Below, in pieces: positions 10,860 to 21,357 of a stretch of DNA of 64,000 nt. A program made the translations under genes and the position numbers. The notes beneath the pieces were generated by a model. It was not told where the DNA came from. It saw nothing but the letters and a program-made list of their open reading frames with translations, and searched no databases. The stretch spans positions 62,001-126,000 of the forward strand of contig NC_091056.1 in NCBI RefSeq assembly GCF_963966145.1, given 5' to 3'. This stretch comes from Tenebrio molitor (Eukaryota; Arthropoda; Insecta; Coleoptera; Tenebrionidae). How positions within the stretch are numbered: the first letter of the stretch is position 1; each line of letters starts with the position of its first letter.

Positions 10860-12340
10860 ACAGCGCGCCAAATGTGAAGGTACTAGCGGCTAGACTAGGA
10901 ACTGCGAGCGGAAATATAGCGGGGGGTTGAAGCTCTCTCGCGCGGGTGGTGACTTTTGTTTGGTTTTTCGAAACGAACAGACCTTGCGAAGAGAAGTTAC
11001 ATCTGAACCGATTACACTACCGTTCCGAGTAGATTTTGTGTCCCCGTGAAGAATCCGGCGTTTTTTTAATTCACCTGGGTAATTTATCCCACTTTCGTTA
11101 CGTTTTTTTTTTTGTGTTTTGTTTTTGGGACCAGGACCACGTGGTAAGGATATGTTGTAGATTTCATTTTGTTGCATGCTGTTTCTTTAAGAAGCGCCCA
11201 TTTGTTAATTTTAAGCGTTATCCCTAAGTTTCTCCCGGGAGGTTCATTTTTTTGGTAATCAGGTAATTTCGGAAATTAGGAGCCGTCGTCCGAACCGCGA
11301 GCGTCCATTTTGTTTTTTTTTTTCTAGCATTTTCTAACGGCACTCGACCCGCCATTTTCTTTTTGTTTAACATTACCAACGATTATTGTATTCGTTATTT
11401 ATGCTGCTTACCGATATTTGTGCCAGTTAAAGCGTTTTTTTATTTTATCGTTATTTTACTTCGCGTTTTGTCCCCTTTTATTTGCGCATGGTTTAATGTT
11501 GCGTTTTGTTTTGTTTATTTGTCATTGTTTAATGTTACGCTTTGTTTTGCTGAATGTTCTCATCGTTTACATGTTACGCTGGTTCGATTGAATTAAACTC
11601 GGTTTTTTTTCTTTGTGTTGTTGCTAGATTTCGGAAAGGTTAAAGTAAAATGTTGTAAGTGCGCCCCTATGGGAACTAGGTGACAATCAGGAAGTCGTGG
11701 GGTTTGTTTAGTAAATTTCTGTGGAAGCTACGGTTATTTAAAGCCATTAGCGGAGGCGGACCTAGGTCTTCGCATATGCGGCGGCGGGATGTTTTCGTGA
11801 AGCTTCCGTCGAGGTTATAGAGATTTCGGGGTTTTGTCCGGAAACGGTTGGTTGGGGACGGTGGAGCTAAATATTCGCTGATGCTGTTTAGTGATGCTAA
11901 TCGTACAACCCCGAGACGCTCTGTCACTCTTACTTGGTCGGCGAAATAGTCTGACGTTCATTAATACCACGAATATCTATAAACGTCGCTTGCTCTCAAG
12001 ATGATTCAGATTATTCTTCTGAGTCCCCTCGCGACCGAAAGTTTGTTACCTCTAGCTCTAAGCTCCCGAAGGCGTACCTTGACCGCGTAGTTCCGAGTTA
12101 AACATTGTTTTTGTAATTAATCGAATTGTAAAATATGAGTAATACCTGGGATACGGTTTTTGAAGAGGGTTTTTCATCCGTCCCTGTCTGTAATAACTGC
12201 CTTATAATTTGTTTACTTGTTTTGCAAGCTTTAAACTGTCATTTTGCCTGTCATGTGCCCGTTTTTCTGTTATTGTAAATATTGTTGCAGTCATCTTGTC
12301 GTTTATCTTTGTGATGTGTTCAACTAGTTAATTTCTTGTA
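10860..12340. other. GC-richer noncoding tract, possible LTR or promoter/5' region
   Basis: Base composition shifts from AT-rich to mixed with CpG-containing stretches (GCGAGCGGAAATATAGCGGG, CTCTCTCGCGCGGG). T-runs are frequent and no ORF has family resemblance. Downstream, TTTTTAATAAAAGG near 12411 could be a polyadenylation signal. The layout (CpG-rich head, T-rich body, AATAAA) resembles a long LTR or LTR plus leader. I could not find matching LTRs or target duplications, so this is tentative. Confidence 0.25.
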
Positions 12341-12874
12341 CTTCGTTAAACTTAATTTCTGTCCTTTGTATTCGTTCCAATTTCTTTTTCATCAAAGTTA
12401 TTACAGACATTTTTAATAAAAGGTATTTTGCGTCCCTCACTTGTGTGTTTTATTTGCGGCACTCTTCCAACTGGAACCCTCACCGTTTGCATTCCGAACC
12501 TTTTCCGCCAAAAGAAAATCACAACGTAGGGCTCCTCCGATTCGATGACGATCACGACTACATTTGTTACCGTTTTGCGCAGGTTCAAATATTTGGCGGA
12601 AAAAGTAATGTATTCAAATCATTACAGTAGCTCGTTTACCTACACTACAATGGACCGTCGGCTTGTAAAATATAATTTTACTTGTAAATCAATAGAATTC
12701 ACAGAAACTAAAATAAGTTGCATTTCTTATCCTGTCAATATTCACTTTATGTACAAAATCTAAAAATATGTACGGAAACCATGTTTTATGTAAAATATGT
12801 AATTTTTTTTTATTGTTAATCTCATTATTTCAGTGTAGAATGGATATATTTAAAATATAGGGTTGATATTCCTA
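12341..12874. other. Spacer with two inverted TTTTCCGCC boxes
   Basis: TTTTCCGCCAAAAG at about 12501 and ATTTGGCGGAAAAAG at about 12592 form an inverted pair about 90 bases apart. The same TTTTCCGCCAAAA word recurs at about 59668 upstream of a TATA box. No gene is seen. Confidence 0.3.
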
Positions 12875-13291
12875 TTAACAAAAAAGATGTTTTTTACATA
12901 AAATCTGAACCTTATTCATCAATTCATCATAGTACTTGCTCTTGTCAAGTACCTGTTCAGCTATTGCTACTTTACTAAAATGAAGCAAAACTTGAAGATA
13001 AATTTTAAGTGTAACTGAGCCACTTTGGAAGTCCTTGTCTAGGAACTCCAATATTTTCCACCATGTACTAAGCTTAAGGTCTGCTTGACTAAACCGATGC
13101 TGCTGATGGATATTTGAGACAATGCAATTCTTGAAGACTGTTTCATTGAATACCAAGTCCATATTAACAATTCTTCTTTCTTCCCTATGTGTTTTGGGAG
13201 ACATCATCAGTGCATCATCTATGTTGACCAGTTCATCAGGATTGCCATTCCAGTTTGTAATGTACCTCCTTACTGTATCGTAGTACCCCAT
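12875..13291 (-). CDS. Unidentified 138-aa ORF
   Basis: An uninterrupted minus-strand ORF beginning MGYYDTVRRYITNWNGNP. It includes VNIDDALMMSPKTHREER, RFSQADLKLSTWWKILEFL and a hydrophobic helical stretch, LQVLLHFSKVAIAEQVL. It shows no transposase motif, signal peptide or zinc cluster that I recognise. It could be an exon of a host gene or the relic of an unfamiliar element. No neighbouring exon could be linked to it. The function is unknown. Confidence 0.35.
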   Translation of the reverse strand: MGYYDTVRRYITNWNGNPDELVNIDDALMMSPKTHREERRIVNMDLVFNETVFKNCIVSNIHQQHRFSQADLKLSTWWKILEFLDKDFQSGSVTLKIYLQVLLHFSKVAIAEQVLDKSKYYDELMNKVQILCKKHLFC

Positions 13292-14214
13292 GATTCACAA
13301 ATCTACAAAGAAACAAGAAACAACTGGTTTAAAACTATTAATACCAACTCTATGCCAGTTCACAAATGAAGTCGTTCTTGAAGGTAGCCTGAGGACGGAA
13401 AATCCGAAACCAGTAGGTACAAAATAAAAATAAAATATACGTGTGAAAGTACGCTCAGTCTATAAAATAAATTACTTTTCTACAAAATTAATGTAGTTAC
13501 CTAATAATAATTTATTTCCGGCTGCTTGGATAAGACCTTATAACCACATCAGGGGCGGCTTCTCTGGGTAGGCAGGTAAGGCAGTGCTTCACCAAATACT
13601 TTACTAACCAAAATCATTTTTAATAGATTATTTTTTATTTTTTTTTAGTAAGTATAAAAATATTTTTATGTCTGTGTACTTTTATTTTGTACCTACTTTG
13701 AATTGATTATTATCGAAGCATAACTGTTGCATGTGTTAATTTGATTATGTATTTGTATTTGGCGCGTTTTGCATTCGGCGCCTTCGCTTCGGATTGCAGA
13801 GCGTAGACCGTAGAGGCACCGTAAAATTTGCCACTTCATTTTTCCGCCTAAGCGATGTGGTTGGTAGAATAAGAATTAAGAACTGAATACCATCAACCTG
13901 TCATACACTGTTATTGGTTCCTGCGTGTTAGCAGAGTGCAACTCGAGGCAATGCCTCTGTAGTTTCATTGTAGTTTTCATTGTAGTCGTAAAATTTTATT
14001 ACATATATATTATGATTATTGTGACTATGAGCGATTAACGGATACAATGGTTTTGTCGAAAAAGTTTGGAAGCGGCGCGTGCGTGAATCATGCCCATGCT
14101 TCCGTTCCTTCAGCTCGACTTCGAACAGAAGTTGAAATTTAATGTTGTTGTTAAACATTGCGGTTTAGTTAGGTTATGCAGACTAGTGACAGTAAGTAGC
14201 GAGGTTTTTATATT
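13292..14214. other. Repeat fragments, including a CAGGGGCGGC terminus
   Basis: CATCAGGGGCGGCTTCTCTG at about 13543 followed by AGGCAGGTAAGGCAGTGCTT looks like the start of a hAT-type element. Its other end (GCCGCCCCTG) was not found. A small hairpin (CGGAAAATCCG) lies near 13399. No gene is supported. Confidence 0.3.
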
Positions 14215-14460
14215 ATGTTCTGTGTCAATGGGCAGTATTAACAAAAGGTAGCAAATGCTTTTGCTAGCTTTTTTATAAGCAATTGCTTTAAGTGATATTA
14301 ATAAAAGTGTAGTAAATGCTAGTGAGACCTGGCTAGCAAATGCTTTTGCTCGTTTTAGAAAGCATTTGCTTGACGATATTAGGATTTGCTTCTTTTACTA
14401 TTAATAAAGTTTAGCATTTACTTGAAATAGTAAGCAATTGCTAGGATAAATGACATTCTT
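14215..14460. repeat. AT-rich foldback with repeated AGCAAATGCTTTTGCT words
   Basis: AGCAAATGCTTTTGCT, AGCAATTGCTT and their complements recur about six times on both sides of a centre near 14320. TATTAATAAAAGTGTAGTAAATG is mirrored by CATTTACT...TATTAATA on the right. This looks like a MITE-like foldback or the palindromic subterminal part of an element. The boundaries are uncertain. Confidence 0.35.
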
Positions 14461-14626
14461 CTTCGTGACGTACTAGTAGTTATAAATCGGCTGTTAAAGC
14501 ACCATAAAAGTATGTTCCAAGTGCCAAGAAACCGTAAATTTTACAAAGAAAGGAAAGACAATACCATTACAAGAGAAGATGATGTAAAGTCCTCCTCAAG
14601 AAATAGTCAATTTTGACTTAAATTGT

Positions 14627-15504
14627 AAATCATTTTACAATAGGACAGCCAACCATCTTATAACTACCATAAATTATTCCATTATACCCTCTAATTTTAT
14701 TGCCCTTTTGTTGTGCAGTGCCGACTCAAGGAAGGACAAACATCAGCTAAATATTGCTTTTTGCTGTGTTCTCACACTCACTTTCTTATTATTTTTAAAT
14801 AATAATTTCGGAATTACTTGATATACTCGTATGATATCCCTAATTGCATCCAATTCAGCTGCAGAATAATTGCTATCTTTTGATTCCCTTTTTTTTTCCT
14901 TTCCAAATTTTCCGGGTTTCGGTTCCAAATTTTTGAAACCGTGGTTTCGTTGATTCCCGTTAATCGGACTGTTTCTTTACAGCTTTACATCCCGATTCTA
15001 ATAAATGTTTGTTGACATTTCTTATAATTTCTTTAGCATCGTTAGAGTAATGCTTCCTATGTTTCTTTTTCAGTCCTGCTGTAAAAATTACAGGTACCGC
15101 TGTTATAATTTGGCATTAAAATATACACCCTTATCTATATTTTTTTACCTTCATTTTCCTCGTTATTATCAAAAATTGTTTCAACGTCGACCATCTCCTC
15201 CCCGTCGTAGTTCTCTCCAAAACGACGCCACATATTTAAACACAGGTTATAAGTTGAAAAATACACTCTTTTTATTGCGGGGAATTCAAAATATTTCTAT
15301 TCGCAGTGTACGAAAATCAATCGACATCTGAAGACAAAATTTCTTGAACAAATGCTTTATGTAGACTTTCTCTAAGTAGGGGTTGCTAAATATACCTGAT
15401 GCTTGCCCTTCTTTGAGTTGGCACTGCACGACAAAGGGGCAATAAAATTAGAAATTATTTATGGTTGTTATAAGGCGCTTTGCTGTCCTATTGTAAAATG
15501 ATTT
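14627..15504 (-). mobile_element. Internally deleted Tc1/IS630-type element with about 120-bp TIRs
   Basis: The left arm, starting AAATCATTTTACAATAGGAC, is matched inverted by the right arm, ending GTCCTATTGTAAAATGATTT. Similarity runs through TTTTATTGCCC...GTGCAGTGCC and its complement. Inside, on the minus strand, are MWRRFGENYDGEEM, an apparent intron, then KHYSNDAKEIIRNVNKHL and a helix-turn-helix (INETTVSKIWNRN after one frameshift). SAAELDAIRDIIR follows, then a stop at 14743. This fits the N-terminal HTH part of a Tc1/IS630-like transposase. The catalytic domain is absent, so the copy is non-autonomous. Confidence 0.65.
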
Positions 15505-15635
15505 CCGAAAAAACAAAGATGGCGTCAATTTCCGGTATTTCCAGAAGTGTCGCCATTTTGAAAATATTTTATTTGAACTTGGAGTAGTCGATTATAGTGG
15601 ATTACCAATTTTCATATTAATGTGGTTTTGGGGGG

Positions 15636-16726
15636 CATATGCGAGTTGTCTCCCGTTAATCCTTTTTTCCTAAATCTTGCAAAAGGGTTAAAGGCGAGTT
15701 GTCTCCCGTGCTTCAGGTAAAGGCATTAGGATTACGACTAGGTACACTAATTGCTGTTGGATGCATTGAAATAGCTGATAGATAATTTTTAAGGAGGAAC
15801 AAACAAATAAAAATTCTAGAAAACACGCTGTATAATACAAATATACATACAGTGAGTTTTTTTTAAGACTGGCCATAGGGTTTTACATGCTAATTTTTCA
15901 ACCCCCTGTTAACTTTTGTTCCGATGAAAATATTCAAACCATTTTTGGAATAAAGTTGGAAGATTTTTTAAACTATCAGATAGATTACAATTCAATATCC
16001 CAAACTGTCGAAAAAGTTGTGAAAAAAATATTTTCAGGGCGCCGAAATAATAGTACGTCGAGCGGCCGCCAGAGTAGCGCCATTGTCGGCTCAACCAGCA
16101 CCTGACGATCTCCACTTTTGGACGCTTTCGGCGCGCTAAAAAATATTTTTTTCACAACTTTTTCGAAAGTTTGGGATATTGAACTGTAAGCTATCCGATA
16201 GTTTGAAAAATCTTTCAACTTTGTTCCAAAAATGGTTTGAATATTTTCATCAGAACAAAAGTTAACAGGGGGTTGAAAAATTAGCATGTAAAACCCTATG
16301 GCCAGTCTTAAAAAAAACTCACTGTATAAAAATGTAGGTACACCAAATATGTATTTATAATTATAAATAATATTTATTTGTTCATTATAACGGAAATAAT
16401 AGGACATCTTTTTCACGAAATCAAAGAAACTATAACTTCCATTACTATTTTTGTGTTTATTAATTTTTGTTTGATATATGTACTTGGAAGTGTCTTTTTG
16501 AAAATTAATGAGATATCGATTATCTATAAATAGAAAAATATTTTGTTAGCGAAACAAAGAAACTTGCATTAAATTTGGAAAAAACACTTAATATCTTCAC
16601 TTAGAAATACGAAGATTATTACCGCATAGGGTTAATTTGAGTGGGAGACAATTCGCCTCTTGTTGGGAGACAACTTACCTCTTGGAAAAACTACCTGTAC
16701 CGTTCTGGAAGACAATTCGCCTCGTC
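15636..16726. repeat. Left arm of the long-TIR element
   Basis: Reverse-complementary to 21358-21951, apart from a nested 475-bp MITE and 53 extra bases near the outer end. It contains five copies of the box GGCGARTTGTCTCCC or its complement: 15641, 15694, 16643, 16665 (variant) and 16707 (variant). Confidence 0.85.
15850..16324. mobile_element. Foldback MITE (TIR CAGTGAGTTTTTTTTAAGAC) in the left arm
   Basis: A near-palindrome of about 230-bp arms, flanked by TA on both sides (15848-15849 and 16325-16326). The opposite arm of the host element, at about 21748, keeps the uninterrupted sequence ATACATATAAAAATGTAGG. This proves a precise TA insertion after the arms were formed. A longer relative with a mariner transposase relic lies at 60557-61729. 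ORFs in it simply mirror the palindrome. Confidence 0.9.
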
Positions 16727-16924
16727 CGGTTTTGGGAAATCAGAAAGTGTCTAATGAATGGGCTACGTGAATTAACCTGTATGTTGATTAAAGATATGAA
16801 CTATGAAAGATAATTTGCCCGACATAGTAACATTCAAATTCATAAGTAATTAATTAATCACTTGAGACTTATGAGCCGTAAGTAATAACTTAAACCTTTA
16901 AATTTAAGTGATAATATAATTTCA

Positions 16925-17770
16925 GATATTGTTAAGCCAAATATACCTGACACTATAGCAAATATAAAACAGAAGTCTTTACATGGGAGATACTTTAAAG
17001 AATTGGAACAACCAGAAGTTAATATTCAGGCCTCTCATGCATGGCTTAAGAAATCAAATATTCACCCTGAGACGGAGGTTTTTATATTTGCAATACAAGA
17101 TCGTGTTATAAATACAAGAAATTATAAAAAACACATATGCGGTTTACAATCGATAATTGATAAATGTAGGATTTGCGGAACTGAAGGGGAAACAATTGAA
17201 CACATCATTTCTTCTTGCACCGTTTTGGCTCAAAGCGAATATAAAAAACGTCACGATATATTCGCTAAAATTATACACATGAATTTAGCTGTTAAATTCA
17301 ATTTATTAAAGAATACACAACCACATTATAGTTATACACTAGAAAGTTGTTTGGAAAATGACAGTTACAAGTTATATTTTGATAGAACAGTTTTAACTGA
17401 CATTCATATTAAGCATAATAGACCAGACATTATAATTTTAAATAAACAACAAAAGCAAGCATATCTTTTAGATATAGCTGTTCCAAATTCACATAATATA
17501 ACACAGACATATAACACAAAAATTAATAAATATTTAGAGCTCTCCGTTGCTATGAGAAATCTTTGGTGTTTAGAAAAAATTTCGATTTTACCACTTGTAA
17601 TTTCAGCAACGGGAATAGTACCGCAATCTCTTTTTAAAAATTAAAAAATTCTGGATTTAGATAACACATTGGTAGTTGAAATTCAAAAAGGTATATTATT
17701 ATACTCATGTTACATCATAAGGAAGTTCCTTAACATTGACACAGAACATAATAAAACACAACAAAGTCAA
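16925..17770 (+). pseudogene. R2-type LINE protein C-terminus with REL endonuclease
   Basis: The frame opens after TTTCAG at 16924 and reads DIVKPNIPDTIANIKQKSL, then HAWLKKSNIHPETE. A CCHC knuckle follows (CRICG...EHIISSC; C-x2-C-x8-H-x4-C, about 17165-17219). A restriction-enzyme-like endonuclease core comes next: NRPDIIIL then YLLDIAVP, the PD-x14-D spacing of R2-group LINEs. It ends in LPLVISATGIVPQSLF. One TAA at 17642 interrupts it, after which LKILDLDNTL-like sequence continues in frame to IIRKFLN. The reverse-transcriptase domain is absent. Immediately downstream, in the same frame, the YqaJ segment begins. Confidence 0.65.
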
Positions 17771-18184
17771 AATGTGGAGGCGAGACGCCGGTAATAAATA
17801 ACTGCCTCAAATTTTGGCAAAATTTGTAAGTTAAGGAAAACTACAAATACTGCCGGAACTATAAAATCTATATTGTACCATGTCATTTCAACAAAAATTC
17901 ATTCTTTAAATCATGGAAAAATACATGAAATTGACGCCAAGAAAGAACTGGGAAAAAAACTAACAGAAGAATATAACGACAACATTGAAATAATTTCCTG
18001 TGGTCTTTTTATTGATAAGAGCGTTTATTTCTTGGGAGCATCCCCAGATGGTTTCGTAGAAAAGATCGATAGCCTGGTTGAAATAAAATGCCCTTATACT
18101 GCGTATAAACAAAATTTAACACCCGACGAAGCCATTATGAAGAAATTAATCCCATTTTGGAAAATTAAAAATGATGGTAATTAT

Positions 18185-20878
18185 TAGGGCCCGGATTTTA
18201 GGCAATTAAAAAGTCGGAAATAGGTGCCTAAAATAGTCCCTTAAACTACTGCAAATAGTCCCTTAAAAACTGAAAATAAGCCATACTAGGTCCTTAAAGT
18301 TGTGGTTAATTAAATTAAAAAATGTGTTTTTAAAGTTTTAAGTAGGTACACACAACAAGATATTTACTAATTATTTTTTATTAATTAATATACAATACTA
18401 CAAGTTTGTTAGTTATTTACATTGTTACGTATTTACATTGCATACAAGATATTGCTCTAAATTTTCTACTTTAAAACATTGTCGGTTATCCACCAAAATG
18501 GACTTATATTTTGAAAAACTTCTTTCTACCTCGCAAGAGGTAATGGGCGCAAATTTGTAATAAATTTCTTCCATTTTGGTGTCATGTTCCGGCACATCTT
18601 CACCTCTAAAAATTCTTGCCAATTCTAGAAGAAATTTGTATCCAGGATTTTTTTCAGTAACATCTTCAAGTTTTTTTAATGCTACTGCTGCTACAGGGCC
18701 TGGAGATTTTTTTAGGGAGGTAAATACGTTTTCAACAATTTTGATTGAATCGGTTAAAGGTAACCCATTTTTTTCCAATTGAGTAATACTTTCGCAGATT
18801 ATTTTAAAATTACTGCGAACATAAATTAATTGGTTTTTTATTCCGGGTTTCTTCATTATAGACTGTGCTTTTTGAATAGCAACAGCAGAACTTCCATCAA
18901 AGGACATGACAACCTGTGAGTAGTTAAAAACAGTTTAACAATCAATTAATTTGCTTATCTTTTATATACTTACTTCTTTAATGGAATCAAAGTGTTCGCT
19001 GTAAAACATAGCAGCCTGAAGCCATGTTCCCCATCGTGTTAAAATTGGCTGTGGAGGCAGTGGCATTTCTTTTAGTTTTTCTTTGTACATTTCAACTCTC
19101 AAAGGTGCCTTAACGAAAATTTTTTTCACGTTCGAAATTAAATTATCCACATCTTCATATTGATAGCGAATTTTTTCAGCCACTAGATTTAAAGCATGCG
19201 CTAAGCATGTGACATGCACAATTTTTGGATAAAACACCTTAAGGTGTCTACCAGATTTTATCATATATGGTGCTCCATCCGTTACAAACAAAAGAAACTT
19301 TTCAGCAACAACTCTGGTACTCCACAAGATTTCTACGCATAGAAATTTTAAATCAAAATAAATTTAAAAAAGTGAAAAACCCTTACCTAAAGATTGATTT
19401 ACGAATCTAGCTATTGTCTCATGATTTGTTCTTTCTAATTGTTTAGACGCCAAAAGATAAGATTTTCCAGGTTCATCTTCTGAAAGTTTCCCAACCAGAC
19501 AATTCGCCACATATCGCCCAAGTGCATCTGTTGTTTCGTCAACTGAAACCCATATGTTAAAAGGATCCAGCTCATTCCGAATGCGGTCAATAGTCTAAAA
19601 GTGAAAATAATTTTAAATTAAATATTAAAAGATAGTATGTTCATACATTTTGGTAAATAATTTTTCCGTAAAGTAGACTCATCCGGAATTTTTCTACCAC
19701 AATATTTTGTCAGAAAATTCTGAAACGCAGGATTTTGTAGTTTGTGCCATGGTATATTGGCAGCTAAAAAGACGTTACAAAGTTCCATATTGAATGTACT
19801 ATTTGCCGATTCCTCCAAGTTCTGTGTCAGCAACGTTTGCCGAAGCGGTGTCATAATGTTCTCTTTATGGATGGCCGTTTGCTCATGCTGTTGCAAGTGA
19901 CATTTTTTTTCGCATATAAACTACAAAAAATAAAATTTTCAAATAAGTAAAAAATATAAAATGACATATTTTTAATTATGCTTAACTTACCAGTTTACCA
20001 CAAGCTTTACAAAACATTTCTCGGGTTGATTTTATTTCATATAAATCTTTCTTGCTTGTCCACTGTAATATTTTTTCGCGTAAACTAATTTTTTGTTTCG
20101 GCATTATGTTCACTTTAAACAGGTTCACAAGAAACACGACCACTGCACGGAGATAAAGTAAACGAGAAATGACAAATTTGTAATGCTTATATTTACGTCT
20201 CCCACCAAATTTCAGAGGAGATGGTTAATTTTATATTTCTTAAATTTTTAGAAAATGACACCCTTAAGGTTTCTCTTATTGTTTCACTTCGGGATTTTAA
20301 TTTTCGTTTTTATGGCAAGGACCATTTTATAAACGTTAAAGCTTCTAACAATACCTAAGTATCAGAAAACATTAGACCGCGTATACCTGCACCCCTTCGA
20401 ACAGAGGCAAACAGATAAACTCTGTAATTTATGCCAGTCCAGTCTAATGGTTTGTGGTACTTAGGTATTGTCGGAGTATTTACCGCTGACATCATGGTCC
20501 CAACCGTAAAAGCGAAAAAGTAATTCCTGTATTGTACTGCACTTTGTACATTTCAGTAATTACATCTCCTTAAATTTTAAAATCATAAAGCATTGTAAAT
20601 TTTATTGAGGTACCACTTTTACATTTTCAATACCGTAAACTTCCCAGAATTCGAAAATTGGGAAAAAACCGCAAAAATGAAATTGATTTTTGGTCATTTT
20701 AGGCATGTTCAGGCAGTTAAAAGGTAAAATAGGTATTTAAAGGGCATTTTAGGCCGAATAGGCAGAATCAAATATGGCTCTAATTACTCTAATTAAGCCA
20801 GATCTCATTTATAGACAAGTTTCATACATGTGCCTTAAAAAATAAAAATAGTCCATTTTGCCTAAAATCCGGGCCCTA
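18185..20878 (-). mobile_element. hAT element copy B, 2,694 bp
   Basis: Terminal inverted repeats TAGGGCCCGGATTTTAGGCA at both ends, and an exact 8-bp target duplication GTAATTAT at 18177-18184 and 20879-20886. Orientation is minus. Length, termini and all three long ORFs are identical to copy C at 23339-26032, in opposite orientation. It disrupts the YqaJ reading frame. A subterminal foldback (AATACCTAAGTA ... TACTTAGGTATT, about 20345-20475) is part of the element and present in both copies. Confidence 0.95.
18425..20104 (-). CDS. hAT transposase, copy B (five putative exons)
   Basis: Putative exons are 20104-19991, 19920-19647, 19594-19387, 19332-18974 and 18913-18425, all with GT-AG borders. 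Order: MPKQKISLREKI start, zinc-finger half MFCKACGKL then ICEKKCHLQQHEQTAIH, DESTLRKNYLP, catalytic VSVDETTDALGRYVAN, LLFVTDGAPYMIKSG, TCLAHALNLVAEKI, RWGTWLQAAMF, and the dimerisation block ITSCEVERSFSKYKSIL near the C-terminus. About 480 residues, short for hAT but near the length of this compact subfamily. The exon 2-exon 3 join is out of phase with the only evident GT donor and would reach a stop, so splicing there is unclear. Copy C has the same feature. Confidence 0.8.
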
Positions 20879-21357
20879 GTAATTATGAAATTAATACCAA
20901 CCAGGACTGGTATTATCAGATACAAGGCCAACTTCATATAATAAATAAACAAAAATGTATATTGGCAGTGTGGACAGGAAAAAACAAACTAAAAACGCAA
21001 GTAATAGAAAAAAATGACGACTTTTGGTACAAAAAAATGAAAAATAAACTGGAACAATTTTATATGAAGTGTTATCTACCTGAATTAATTGATCCTAGAA
21101 CATCAAGAAATATGCCAATAAGAGATATTAAATTAAATATCTAAAAATAATTGAAAGTTCTGTGTTTTTTTTTTTTGTAATAGATTGCTTTATTAGATTT
21201 ACGATCAAAGCAAATATAACTAAATAAAAAAATGTGTTTCATTTTTAAATATCTAACAAGAAAATATCGATACTTTTATTTGAACCACTACCCAAAGCGT
21301 CAAAATAATACATGCCTGTGAAAGACCCTATTGTAAATCATGTAAATCATCATTACA

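Larger units (their letters stand above)
17745..21144 (+). pseudogene. YqaJ-type viral recombinase/exonuclease, split by hAT copy B
   Basis: The first half (17745-18184) reads TASNFGKICKLRKTT, SILYHV, CGLFID, LGASPDG (about 18035) and LVEIKCPY (about 18080). The second half resumes after the hAT at 20887 with YYQIQGQLHI, CILAVWTG and DDFWYKKM, and ends LPELIDP...IRDIKLNI at 21144. GASPDG, E-x-K and QxQGQL are the catalytic-core motifs of the lambda-exonuclease (PD-(D/E)xK) superfamily. Two adjacent stops (about 17798) precede TASNFG in the same frame. Apart from those stops and the insertion, the domain looks intact. A role in end resection or recombination is inferred from the family. Confidence 0.75.

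Noticed and set aside
13392..13416. CTGAGGA-hairpin-GAAAC resembling a hammerhead ribozyme core
   Set aside because: The stem CGGA/TCCG uses the G that a hammerhead needs unpaired before AAA, and no flanking stems I and III with a cleavage site are visible. The pattern is just a small hairpin.
15887..16416. ORFs within the palindromic MITE (plus and minus)
   Set aside because: Their translations repeat each other because of the inverted arms. No transposase motif.
17745..21144. YqaJ gene as evidence of an integrated phage or bacterial DNA
   Set aside because: YqaJ-domain proteins are common in insect repeat DNA. The flanks are eukaryotic elements and no phage genes accompany it.
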